47,100 nucleotides of DNA, from assembly GCA_013365325.1 (NCBI GenBank), contig JABVXV010000418.1, positions 1 to 47,100 of the forward strand, read 5' to 3'. The position numbers were made by a program, and so were the translations under genes. The DNA is from Dipetalonema caudispina (lineage: Eukaryota; Nematoda; Chromadorea; Rhabditida; Onchocercidae). The notes below the pieces were generated by a model. That model ran no database searches. It had not been told where the DNA came from and was given only the letters and a program-made list of their open reading frames with translations. Each line of letters starts with the position of its first letter. Positions within the stretch are counted from its first letter, which is position 1. Positions 1 to 19,132 of the stretch are shown piece by piece.

Positions 1-41
1 AATAATTGAAATTGATGTTATTAAGTTATAATTTATCACAG

Positions 42-2180
42 AGAGTTCGAGTTAAAGGGCCATGCGTCATGGATTTGTCAAATTTCCCAATGGATGTACA
101 AACTTGCTATTTAATTTATGAAAGGTAAAAATGCAATATATGAATATTTCAAAAAAAAAAAAAATACATTAAATTCCTGCATATTGATTTACTTAATAGT
201 TGAAAAATTTCGCATAATAATGGGAAACAATAAGTAGTTGCAAATATAGAAAATATATGCAGTAAATAGGTTCGATTTTAGTTTTAACTACAACAACCAA
301 GAAGTACGAATGCGTTGGAATACGATTAATCCAAGTCCAGTCTATGTTGTTAGTGAAATATTGCTACCCGATTTCATTTTAATTAATATCACATCGACAC
401 TCAGGATAGTGGTATGCAAATTTCCTCATACTAACTATATGTTTGATTCTTGTCGTTGTTAAATTGAAACTGAAATTCAAAATTGAAAAATTACTATCAT
501 TTTAAATTTAGAAATATCCAGCTGGAATGTGGGATGAATTACATGTGAATTTAACATTTGAAAGACGTTGTATATGGTATTTCATGCAAGCTTATGTTCC
601 TACATATCTTACCATTTTCATCAGGTAATAATTACGTTGGAATTTTATCGATTGGAAGAAAATATAGCATTTAAGGAAGAAATTAGAAACTGTGCAAAAT
701 TAAAAATTTTTCCAGTTTTTTAAATGAGTAACCATGGAGTCATTCTTAACCCTTACATTCTGATCATTTTGTTTTTAATGATTATCAAGTATACACCAAT
801 AATTCGATAACATGCTATTTCAAATGGTTGTTTCAATCAAATATGATGAAACCAAAAATTTTCCAAATTTAAATCTAACGTTTAAGCGATAAATTTACTT
901 GTGAATTGTTAAATTTTCGTGTAAGCCTGTCAACTTATTAAATATCAAGCAAATAGGCGTCTTCTACAATAAATAATCATGCAAGTATTTAAATTTCGAA
1001 CTTAAGCAAGTTCTAAATTTCGTATTTCAGTAAATTTCAAAATCAAAATTTCTGAAACTTCATTTTATAGTTGGGTATCATTTTCGTTGGGGCCACGAGC
1101 AATACCAGCTCGAACGATGCTTGGTGTCAATGCTTTGCTAGCAATGATATTCCAATTTGGAAATATTATGCGAAATTTACCTAGAGTATCCTATATCAAA
1201 GCTATTGGTGAGAGACTTAATCTTAAAGAACAATAGCATAAATTTTTTCGAGTTTTAGAAATATTTTTGAAATCTGCAATTTTAAAATCATAATTTAAAT
1301 TGATAACTGTTTTGCAAGTCCAATCAGTAATACTAGAAAGTAAAATTAGCATTCGTATAGTAAATGTGAATCTGTGAAAGAAAGGATGACTAAATAATTC
1401 AAAAGAAATCAGTCGTTTAACCCCGTATAACTCAAGGATGACCTGGATCATATTGATTATTGAAGTGTTCAGATATATGGATGCTAGTCTCAATGACTTT
1501 TATATTCTCATCATTAATTGAGCTGGCAGTAGTCGGCTCAAAAGTGAAAAATATGGAGAGTGGTCAACGGCCAAGGAAGCCACACTGTAAAAATGTAAAT
1601 TTTTTTTCGACCTTACCGATTCTAAGCTATACTAATCTTCTTGCCTCTAATAAGTCCTGGAACTACAGCCTAGTCTCATTATACAGATCCTAAAGGAACT
1701 GGATTTTCTCTCATTCAAGCAAACTAGCAACTTTAGTTTGATTAATTAGCATTATTCAACCAAATTATGCAAAATATCAATGTAGATCGAAGGAGTGGAA
1801 TCAAGTCCAAAGGGTGTTTGTGAATTCGAGAAAAGGTTTATGCTTCCGGTGGAAGGATTTGAGTTGAAATGGTGTCGATCACGCTGGAAATCAAGTTCTT
1901 GGACACCGGATCGTATAGATCGTTTATCAAGCATTATCTTTCCCGCATTTTTCGCATGCTTCAATGCAAGTCCTCAAAATAATTTATTAGCTTAAAATAA
2001 TTTCAATTTACTTAAGTGGCTGCAGCGATAAAAGTTATCAGTTGATGTTGAAATAGTTCGGAACTTTGCACCTGGTTGATAAATTCGATAGATTTATTTT
2101 TATATTTCACACATAAGCAAATTACTTATTATATATTTCAGGTGATCTACTGGTCTTGGTATTCCGAATACCTGTTTTAG
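42..2180 (+). CDS. ACC-type Cys-loop ligand-gated anion channel, 3' part (5' end outside window)
   Basis: Seven exons join in phase to 267 residues plus stop: 42-124, 282-411, 512-624, 1071-1207, 1473-1594, 1786-1965, 2142-2180. The first exon carries the Cys-loop, with two Cys 13 residues apart ([15 protein letters not shown]). M1 follows ([14 protein letters not shown]), then the M1-M2 linker and M2 ([20 protein letters not shown]), M3 ([20 protein letters not shown]) and M4 (WTPDRIDR, then [15 protein letters not shown]). The Pro-Ala-Arg before M2 is the family mark of anion selectivity. The FQFGN and [11 protein letters not shown] stretches resemble the nematode acetylcholine-gated chloride channels (acc and lgc-46 to lgc-49 group); the agonist is inferred from that likeness only. 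The M3-M4 loop is short and Cys/Ser/Lys-rich. The signal peptide and most of the ligand-binding domain lie upstream. The last intron (1966-2141) appears to be GC-AG; reading through it would instead stop at 1995 and cut M4 short. Confidence 0.88.
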
Positions 2181-3179
2181 TATCAACAAAACCATCTTCA
2201 GCTGTTAAGTTAATTATAGAATTCATCTGATAAATGCTTTGTTGCATTTCCCAAATTCCTGTGCCTAATATTGCCGAACAATCACAAATTAACTCATTAT
2301 TCTCATCCATTAAATTTGTCAATAAGTCTTCTATCCATTTTCAAAATGAAATACAACATCTCATTTGTTTACATCAATACACCTGAACAAACTTATGGTC
2401 GATTAAATCAATATAGGAATGATCCAAGTATCTTCAGGATATTTTAAAAATAACATGACACCAAAAAGTTAAATCGACAATTTAATTTTCAAATATATCA
2501 TACTTGCAAATATTCCATCTCATAAATTTTACTTTTCTTTATTACAGTATGTATCAAAGAAGCGTTTAATAATAAGAAATCATCAAACTAAAACAATCAT
2601 TACTAGAATTTACCATATAATTTCAGAAATGCACCATGCCTTGAAATAACTCTTTTTCGGTATTTTTCTAACCAATAATTTCCGCAATATTAAAATTTAT
2701 TCGAATCAATGATAAAATGAATTTCGTTCTGTTAAAAAAAAAAAAAAGGAAGAAAAAAGGGAAAAAATGACAATGGTTTTTTTTTCCATTTGAAAAGATA
2801 AATATATTGAATTAATTAATAAACATTTAATGAATGAATAATATAATGATTTATTGAAAAGCTTAAAAATTCGAAAGCGTTATTGTCGAAATGCGGTTTG
2901 TTGTAAACCCCATGCTCTATCAGTGTCACCAAAAATGGTAATAAATTTTATTGTCCAGTTTTTTTCCCTTCATATAACCTGTTATCCTCGTGCAAATTTT
3001 AACAACAATTTTCTCATTTATAAAATGCAAAAAAATACTAATTTGTTATTATTGACTTGTCAAAAAGAAATCATTTTGTCTCTTATAAAGAGAGACATAC
3101 ATTTACTTTGTATTGCTTATGATTAGGTTAATGCATCCAACTTTCTTACTTATTTTAATTTCTTTTCAAATATATCTTT

Positions 3180-3257
3180 GTATGTATGTATGTATGTATG
3201 TATATGTATGTATGTATGTGTGTGTATGTATGTGTGCGTGTGTGTGTGTGTGTGTGT
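3180..3257. repeat. (TGTA)n/(GT)n compound microsatellite
   Basis: Tandem TGTA units grade into TG dinucleotides over about 78 bp, with one C interruption. Seen directly. Confidence 0.97.
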
Positions 3258-6065
3258 TTCATTCATTCTTTTTACGTATATTTGGTTAATTTTTTCAACT
3301 CTTCTAATAAAGATTTATTTCTAATTATTTAACACTTTAATAACTTCAATATAATTACAGAATGGAATCAGAATATTTTAAAATGGAACACTTTCAATAA
3401 AGAAGCAAAAAAAAAAAAAAAAAAAAAAAGATGGATGATAATAATTATGTTGAATATTATCAAAGTTTGCAGATATTGATACTTATGGAATTTCTCAAAA
3501 TGAAGTCTAAGTGGATGGATATTCTTCGTTTATCATATAGCTTAGCAAAAAATATGTATTTGAACTTGCTTTAGCGAATGGATGTCTTGAAAATTTAGTA
3601 GAAAATTTGGGCGATATAATAAAGATACCAGTACCTGATACAGTGAAATGATTTGAGCCGATCCGGAAATCCTCTAAGACCCAATAATTGTCATCCGGGT
3701 TCTATTTGTAACATAAAATTTTATCCAGAAAAATGCTTGATATCACTTCTTCTCCACTTATGTATATGATATGCATAATTGACCTATATATAAAAAAAAA
3801 TCATCCATTTCCTTATTGGGAGATCTTTTTGGATTAATGGTTGTTTGCAAACTTTAGAGTATCCTTTTCCTTCCTTTAAGATAACCATTTCTATCATCTA
3901 CTCGATCGGATACACACACCCAAACCAAGGACAATTACATTCTTTTAGCAACTACTGTTTCTGATAGCTCTCTCATCTAACTTCTACCTCCAGTGATAAG
4001 TTGTGTCAAGGCCTTCTAAATTTTCTACATCGTTCTTGTTACGCCGTTTATGACTGGTTACAGTATCCTTACTGCTTTTACTAATCAAATACAAATATTT
4101 AAGATTTAGAGCGATGTTCTTTAAATGATGCCAGTCTAAATGAAAAATTTAATAAATGTACTCTTCATGAAGTAAGGCTTTAAGTTGGAGGTATCAGAAA
4201 GATGCTGAGAGCCCAGTAAATCACTTAATTTAATGCCCAAATCTAAGGTTACCATGAATTTGTCAAAATTTTCATTTAAAACTATTAGCATACCATTTCA
4301 AGTCAAAAATTTGAGAAACCATGCAACTCTATGGTAATTTAACAATCAGACAAAAAGCTACATTTACCAAAACCGAATTTGGAATCTTATCAGGAGTGCC
4401 GGTCTACACTATATCATTCGCATATCAGATTTTGAATAAATATCCTGCAACGATAGAGATGAAAAAGGCAAACATAATAAATTAGAGAAATGAACTTTAC
4501 TTATCACCTACTGAATTTCTAAAAAGATATTATCTAAAAACTAATAAGCAACTATAATTTATAGGTTAATCACGAAATGTTATGTTCTCTTTATACTTTG
4601 TAATTTTTTATTTCCGACTTGTAGCAAAGATAATGATTTTATAGTCTGATGACCTTTTAGTTTTATTAAATAACAACCACTACCAATCTTCCTCTTTTCC
4701 TTTCCTCTCATTGTGGATATTTTTATTTTTTTTTATTTTTTGAATTTTGAATGTTTCTCAACACATAGTTTGTTCTTTCACAATATTTTAGTCAAATAAA
4801 TGAATCAATAAATTGTTTTATTCTATTTGATTCAATTTGAAACAAACCATCTATGCTCTTATTATATCATTCACATATATGCATCACACAAATATCTACA
4901 TCTATCGTCTATCCTCATCATCTACTACATTATCGTAATTTTCATTTCATCTATGCTATCCAAATTGTACATTGCTCATTTGCATAAACACTGTTGCATT
5001 GATACATTCAACCTTCTCTGATAATGCTTAAGCTCACTCTTTTGTTTCTATTGCGAAAGTATTTTCATCAAATAAATAATTTTTGCAAACTCTCAAATTT
5101 GCCCAATAGTTACTCTAATGATGTTCCTTTTCTTCTTTTCTAAATATTTTTAATTTTATTTTTAATCAAAGATTTACCCACGCATTAGTAGGGTAAAGTG
5201 AAAATGTTCAACAATACATTAAAAATTCGACTTTTAAATTGACTTTTTTCAAACCCTAAACTTCAAATTATAAATAAGTCTTACATTAGCATAATTTATC
5301 TGCACAGATATGATAAAGATATACTTTCAAAATATTTTGTTTCCGAGATAAATTAAGTAATTCCGGGATACATCAATACTTATATGTGAGTTAAATAAAT
5401 TTACGATTTTAGAAGTTCGAAAATTGATTGCATCGTTTAGTTTCTACAGCAACAAATGTAGAAAATGATGTGAATCATGCGAAATTGTGTAATGTATGAC
5501 ATCATTTCCTTTTTGTTTTCTTTTCAATTTTACGCTTTTTTTAAATTCTATAATATCCCTGTTATTTTTCAATATATTACAAATGAATGATAAAATTGTC
5601 ATTGTTAATTATCGAAAACGTAAATAAATGTAAAAATAAGGATGATAATTCCTTCTCTTAAAATACTACCAATGTCACCAAGAAGGATATTATCCGATTT
5701 AAATTTAACATTATACTTACAAATGATGATAAATTAACTCATCTACTATAATATCTGCTATGATTCGTAAAACTTCATTTCATTACAATATTTCCCATAA
5801 TTAAAATTTATTAAAATCTGTGGTAGGAGTTAAAAGGGCGAATTAAACATTAGTAATTTTGAATGATTTGAAACCTCAGTTTTCCTGTAGTTAATAAGTG
5901 TTATTTACTACTTTTCGTACTCACAGATTTGCTTACCTGAAAAAATTGAAAAGATAAGTAAGAAATTGCTTCTTTGAATTCTTTTTTACTTTTCTTTAAT
6001 TAAAAGCTTGGCATTTTCTATTAGTCTCAACAAAGTTCAGGGATTTCAGGAAAATTTACAAATGG

Positions 6066-6112
6066 AAAAATTATGAATTGAGGTAGCACGGCCACCTCAA
6101 TTCATAATTTTT
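6066..6112. repeat. Perfect 19-bp inverted repeat with 9-nt loop
   Basis: The left arm 6066-6084 (AAAAATTATGAATTGAGGT) is the exact reverse complement of the right arm 6094-6112. The loop 6085-6093 is AGCACGGCC. Pairing stops at once outside the arms. It lies in intergenic DNA just before a GT-rich microsatellite. It could be a cruciform, a remnant of a small inverted-repeat element, or a transcribed hairpin. Confidence 0.95.
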
Positions 6113-6144
6113 GCATTGCAAATGTGTGGGTGTGTTCGCAAAGC

Positions 6145-6201
6145 ATGTGTGTGTGCGTGTGTGCGTGTGTGTGTGTGTGTGTGTGTCTGTCTGTCTGTCT
6201 G
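6145..6201. repeat. (GT)n/(CTGT)n compound microsatellite
   Basis: GT dinucleotides with rare GC interruptions pass into four CTGT-type units. A 28-nt A-run follows at 6310-6337. Open frames across this stretch on both strands are low-complexity artefacts. Confidence 0.96.
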
Positions 6202-8218
6202 CTAAGAACTATTCGAACATTTCAACATCCCAACAAGCCATTTCGTTCGTTTCCTTTTTACTTCGAAAAGACTTCCGCAAATTCATTTTGCTCATTTCTT
6301 TTCCCAATGAAAAAAAAAAAAAAAAAAAAAAAAAAAACGACAGAAAAAAAACTTTGCCAAACAAAACTTTTGCGTGCAAAATCTTAAAGTTGTCAGCGTG
6401 AAGATTTTGAAATTTTAATGGATGTTTTCGAGGTCTTTTCCATTTCATTTTCTTCATCAAATGAAATAATTTTTGGTAAAATGTGTCATTGTATACAGCG
6501 AGGAGAGTGACATTTCAATGTGTATAAACTTTGATGAATTAAAATTGAAATGGATTAAAAGGCCTAAATTGAATCAATAATTCAGATAAATCAATCAAGA
6601 GTTAACCAATTCTTTGATCCGAAATGACCTACCACAATGCGTTAAAAAATCCACAATTCGTTGTTTATGCTATTTCATCAAAAGGATTTTTTTTTCTTTT
6701 CTTTTTTAAACTTTCTTTCAAATCTTTTTCAAAGTTCGAACATTTCGAAAAAGTCATATGTCTAACATTTCATTTCAACTCTAAAATGCTTTTTCATTAT
6801 TCATTGACCACTTACACAAACTGTATTGATGTTAAGATTGAAGATGGATTACCCCTCCTTTTGAATATCATTTTTTGAGAAGGGGGCAAATAATTCTGAA
6901 ACTGGCAATAAAAAAAATGAAAAAACGCAAAAGAAGAATAGTTTTCAGTCGATATTTGAGAAATTTGCCTAACTACTACTAAAATGCATAGTTAGTTAGA
7001 CTTCATTTTCTTTTAAAGAGCTAAGTTTTACTCAAAAATTATGCTTAACGTAAATGATGCATAATGAAAACATTTTTAGATTCAATTTTTCATGCTCAAA
7101 ACTAGAAAAAAAACGAGAAATTCACATTGCTCATAAATTTTAAAAGGGGAAAATTACATAGTTAAGTTTAAATGTTATGTTAGAAAGCCTTTTTAGAGTA
7201 TAATATAACTATCGAACATTGAAAAATGATTCTTTGATCTTATAAAGATTTTATCAGAATAAAATATTTTAAATTTCGAAATGAAATTTTGCTAGAAAAA
7301 TTTAATCATCAATTTGATGTCCTTGAAATGGTTACTTGAAATGAATGGATGTTAACATTAATTGAATTCATCTTTTATTCATGAATGCATAAGTAAATTT
7401 TTCATGTAACTGAAACATATTGGATGACATTGAAAACGATATTTGTTCACATTTTTCTAATCGTATAAAGGCGACCGAATTTCATAGCGATAATAAAATG
7501 AAATGAAATTTCAGAGTGAAAAAAAAAAAAAAAAAACGAAAAAACAAAAAACAACGAGCGAATTTTGACGAATCAGTATCGGTTTTCGAATAAAGAATGG
7601 GTGCAGCAAATAAGAAGCAGTAAATTTTTTGAATATTTTAATGTATAATACACTTCCATAGAAAAGCTCTGATAAAGTCACAAATATTTTCACGACCCGT
7701 AGCGCGCAGCGGAAATGCAACGCTGCAAGCATGTGGCAAAAGAGCGATGTATATTAGAAGCATAGATTGAAGAAATTGATAGGTTACTTTGGTCAAGAAA
7801 AGTTTGGGGGTTGAAGGGATTTGTGAAAAATAATATGATGATAGGTTAAAGGAAGTGTTGAAATAGTTATTTGGTAGATTTGTGTTTAACAGTTCCCAAT
7901 TCTTAGATGGTAATGATTTGTAGTTTGATCCGTTTGCTGGAAGGCAATTATTCCAGTGTTTTTTTTTTTTTTTTTTCTTTCTTCTATTTGTTGTTTCTAT
8001 TTCAATATTTCTAAACTTTTAAATTAAATTGAATTGACTGCTAATTTGAATTGAATTAAGCTTGTCAAGTATCAAATTGAATTGATTTCATTAGTACTAA
8101 TTGATAATTATTGAACCATATTGATTAAAATTGATTTAAATCAAACTAAACTAAATTGGAAAAGGGCTCTTTTGAGGACCAGCTTTACTCCTATAGCAGA
8201 TTTTATGGAATCCATTTT

Positions 8219-15094
<6,876 letters not shown>

Positions 15095-15415
15095 CTATTG
15101 CTGTATGCTTCTTACTGTGGTCGATAATTAGCTTATTAGTTTTACTATTACATTGCTGAAATATGCTCAAAATTTCCTAGAGATGATGTCGAATCTCATT
15201 ATTATATATCCATAAATATATCTAGAAATTAATGAGGCAATAGCCCTCGTCCATCCTTTAGGGTTTTATTTTTCTTCAGTGTTATAATCTTTAATGTTGC
15301 AATGAGGATTAGTCGTTCTAATTTTTTATTCCTCTAGAAACAGTTGAGTAGGTCAATTTATTTTAGAATCTTTGAAAAAAATTAAAGAGGTTAGCTACTC
15401 TCCATTGATTTTCAG
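15095..15415 (+). other. Region after the egl-9 stop
   Basis: About 320 nt of AT-rich sequence expected to include the egl-9 3' UTR. Several ATATAT-type stretches occur and no gene was seen. Confidence 0.5.
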
Positions 15416-15595
15416 GTATTCAAGTACTCGAATCATATTTATGACAACAGGTTTCCGCTGAGGCCAACTCAGATTAGCCTACAAGATCATTTGAAAGTAC
15501 TTGCCGCAAGTGGATTAACGGGGAGTCTTCCAGGATTTTACATCACCGTGATGTTGACAAGGGAGATGGCAGTTGGCATCAGGATTCATCTTTAA
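15416..15595 (+). pseudogene. Open segment with partial egl-9 exon copy (pseudo-exon or alternative last exon)
   Basis: A good acceptor (TTTTCAG, ending at 15415) is followed by 59 open codons and a TAA at 15593-15595. The middle 48 bp (15470-15517) exactly copy the start of egl-9 exon 5 and are read in the same frame (ISLQDHLKVLAASGL). The flanks, VFKYSNHIYDNRFPLRPTQ before it and TGSLPGFYITVMLTREMAV after it, match nothing else noticed in the window and look GC-richer than their surroundings. It starts in phase 0, so splicing from egl-9 exon 11 (ends 14550, phase 0) would stay in frame. It could be an alternative 3' exon, a patchwork insertion or an assembly artefact. Confidence 0.45.
15470..15517 (+). 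repeat. Exact 48-bp copy of egl-9 exon 5 start
   Basis: Base-for-base identical to 11777-11824, including the CAG. Homology ends abruptly on both sides. It lies 376 bp beyond the egl-9 stop codon. Confidence 0.97.
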
Positions 15596-18500
15596 TTTAT
15601 TATTAAAATATGACAAACTTATCATTGTTATTTATTAATTAATTCTATCAAGATTTGATCTCTTTCAATATCATTTATTATTTATATTTTTCTTTTTATA
15701 CTCTGTGATATCCGATTGAATGACTAATTTCATAGAATTTATACTTATCTTACTGACCTACTATATAATGTTAACAAATTGTTCTTGGATTTTCAAACTG
15801 TAAGAATCTGCCTCTTTCGTATGCGATCTTAGTTTTCAAATTCGAAAGCGAAACATTGTATGGAAGAATCCAAACTATGAATGATAGCTTGCCGTGGATT
15901 CGCCGATCAAAAGATCTAATTCATTGAAACTTGGCAGTTCATTTTTTGCTGATTCGATAACCTTGGCATATCGCTGTCGTGAAATCGCTATCATACTACC
16001 GTCTATTTTTCGTCCAAAATGAGTGAAGGAAGTAAATATGTAATATAAGAATAACATAGCAACTAATTCATAACGATATAAGCAAAATCGCTTTTCTCAC
16101 TTATATATTTTCATACCATTTCACCATTTGTACAATCTTTTGGTCAGATCTTTTGAGGAATATCTTTTAATATTTAAATTTGAATTTCAATTTTAAATCT
16201 CCTCAAAGATTTAACAGTGTAAACACGCAAAATGCATTACAGAATAGAAACATTTTCATGGATTGTAAAATTATAAAAGGTTTCTTTATCAAACATTCCG
16301 CCATATTTTCGCCTGAGATTTTCTTTACAATAAAAGAACGATCGCCCTCTTTCCTCATTTTTCTTCCCTCCCTCCTCATCTCTTTTCTATAATCGCTCTC
16401 CCATCTCTCTTTTGTTCCACAGAATTATTACTGTCGCTAATTTGTGAGGCCTTTGACAATACTGTTCTGATTTCTGGGCTTATTTCATTATATTTCATAT
16501 TAGTTTGTATTTTAATCTAATTGAATTTAAGCTATATGATTGTTACTTTTATCATTTATCCAACAATTGACTTCAAGTCATTTTATATTCAAAAAAGACT
16601 GAATAAAATGTATCATGCAAAGTATCTACTCATTAATGATCGCTAATGTACTAGTCAACAAATGATTTGATTAGATCCTGGAATTTATTATTGGAAATGT
16701 CGCATACGGTTAGATATATCGTGTGACTCTATGATTCTGCAAAATAAATAACCGTCTCTTATCTTTGCTGAGTGGTGCAAAGGATTCTTTGCTTAATCAA
16801 AAGTTACTTCGAACTACATAGATTGAAATGATAATAACTGCCTTGGAATAGTTTTACATAAATGAATAAGGGGTCTGAAGACGGTCTTCGAATGTTTTAA
16901 CGAATATTGTTGTAGTTATTGTCCAAGGAATTACTTAGATAGGCAATCAGAAGTTTTATTTCTTAAGTAATGAATTTACAGAGAAGATGACTCATGTGAT
17001 GAAAACGTGCATCAATACATCGAAATTTTTGGTTTCTGATTATTTTATGTTAAAATGAAGAAAATCAAAAAATGTTTGGAGGAATAAAATGGATGTAATC
17101 AAAGAGAAGAGTAGACATTGCGGAGAAAATTATGTGGAATGAAAATTAGCGTATGAAATTCGCTGAGCGATCGTTAGAAATGATGTTCAAAAGCTGGACA
17201 GAAAAGTGCTAATGATCGTCATAATGATGGCAATCATGATTTGTTTTAATTGTTATAATATGATATTCGCCGTAATCATGATATCTGGAATGATTCTCAT
17301 GATTACTGGCTTCTGCAGACGTGATTCGAAATTCAATGGAAAACAAATTGCATTTTTTAATCTGGTATATCTGGTTGATGATGTTCAGTGCTTTATTAGA
17401 AGGTATCTACAGAATCCTAAATTTATTTATTTATTTTTTTCAAAATATAGACTGAATTTCAAAGAAATTATGTGCAAAGGTTAGATTTGAACTAGGTAAC
17501 ATTTTTATTCTAAGATTTGAGTTTGGAAACTGGTCATTAGTGTCCCATACAACAATAAAGATATCATACAGTAGGAAAAGTAAGCAATAATATGACCGCT
17601 AATCTGATCTTTGAGATAAGGTATAATTGAAACTAAAACTAATCGACTCAAATTTAAGAAGTTCATAATCTCAGGAATTTATCAGATTTCCGAGAATATA
17701 ATGGAAGAGTAAAGACCCTATAGTTTGTATGTTTAAAATTCTTTCCTAATTGCAAACTTAAACTTTTATACTTTCAATTCTCCCAAAAATTTCATCTAAA
17801 TTAACCATATTTGTAATTTCAGTACCAATCGCTAGTGGCACTCAAAAGAAATATGCAGTTCAGTATTTTCTTTTCGTCAGATGGGAATTTTTCGAAGTGG
17901 ATTGGTGGAAAATATCTTAGGAAGCGAAAAATTCACAATACTTTTCATTATTATAGCACCGACAAATCATTAAATTAAATTCTGAAAACATCACATTTGA
18001 TAGTTAAAACTGCGACTTTTTTTTTTTATTCACATTATCACATCTTTTCAAGATGATATTAGAATAAAGCATTTCATTGTGAAGCCATATTTTTAAATAA
18101 AATAAATCCTTAAATCTCAAACCTGTTTCAATTAATAATTTTCATATTTCTCACAATTTTCTTTCTTGGTTTTTTTTTTTTTTTTTGCTCTTTGATTTGT
18201 ACATCTTCAAAACTAGTACTCTTCGAAATGATTGTTATTATTATTGTTTATGTTAATTTGTCAATTTCATTTCACCTCTCTCTCTTCGAAAAATTGATGA
18301 AATTTGGATGAAAAATTTATGGAATTAACCTCATTAAATTCATTTTACGCTCTATTTCATTTAATTTGAATATTGATGAGAATAGATCATTCAATTTGTC
18401 TCAGCAGGACGCTTACTACTTATTTCCACTATTTTCAAGTTTCATTTCGTTATATTATACCACAATATATTGTTGGATCGGATACTCACTCTCAAAAATA

Positions 18501-19132
18501 AGTCATACATTCAAATTAATATCTTTGAAAATGAAGTTGTAAATTTTTTAAATGATAATACTATTATTTAATGTCCTTCCGTTATTCATTTTGTTATTGT
18601 ATGTTAGAATATCTAATAAATAATTACTAATTGATAATTAAATAATTAGTCGTTTCTAATGCATACACATTATCCACAAGGTATGATGTCATAAATTTAC
18701 TAATGTCTATTATAATCGCTTCTTCATAAACAGCTGTCGTGAAATTCTTTCAGAAATGATCGTATATGTGAGAAATTTCTTACGGGAATTTTTATGAGAT
18801 CGCTATTTCAGATTTTTTCCAATCCCGCAGTGGGCGGTGATGTTCAGCGATTATTTTCCAATGAGTCATTAGTCGCAATCGAACGACTTTAGTTAAGCTT
18901 TTTTGTGATAATTTTAGAAGATTAATTTTATTAAGCGATTCCAAATGAGACAATGTTCATTGTATAATTTTAGGCTTACTATAAAATATCATTTGGAAAC
19001 TTCGAAATGCTACTTCAAAATTCTCTGTGGTACTGCAATATCCATTACTATGATTTTAGAGAAGCTTATCTCAGTGCATTTATTTTTGTTTGCAAAAACT
19101 GAGCCAGAATTGTTGCAAATTTGAAAAGGACG
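15596..19132. other. Intergenic, no supported gene
   Basis: About 3.5 kb of AT-rich DNA. Short open frames on both strands (for example 15875-16057 reverse and 17206-17484 forward) lack family likeness or flanking exons. Just upstream of the next gene, around 18830-18870, is a slightly GC-richer patch with GGGCGG and a TGAGTCA (AP-1-like) match; it may be part of that gene's promoter. Confidence 0.6.

Larger units (their letters stand above)
2181..8218. other. Gene-poor intergenic stretch with simple repeats
   Basis: About 6 kb between the channel and egl-9. No exon series with family likeness was found on either strand; open frames are short and low in complexity. It holds microsatellites near 3180-3257 and 6145-6201, A-runs at 3407-3429 and 6310-6337, further A/T runs near 2735, 7520 and 7960, and a perfect hairpin at 6066-6112. 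The region should also contain the 3' UTR of the channel and the promoter of egl-9. A slightly GC-richer patch at about 7690-7740 is the most distinct piece near the egl-9 start. Weak protein-like frames at 3541-3651 are noted separately. Confidence 0.7.

Noticed and set aside
2122..2322. 66-codon reverse frame
   Set aside because: It overlaps the last channel exon on the other strand and has no support of its own.
6111..6460. Open frames on both strands across the GT repeat and A-run
   Set aside because: Translations are homopolymers of Val/Cys/Lys/Phe produced by simple repeats.
15875..16057. 61-codon reverse frame that looks protein-like (SRQRYAKVIESAKNELPS)
   Set aside because: No partner exons, acceptor or family likeness found; too short to support alone. 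Worth a quick translated search only.
17206..17484. 92-codon forward hydrophobic frame
   Set aside because: Met/Ile-rich translation of AT-rich DNA with no exon neighbours or recognised domain.
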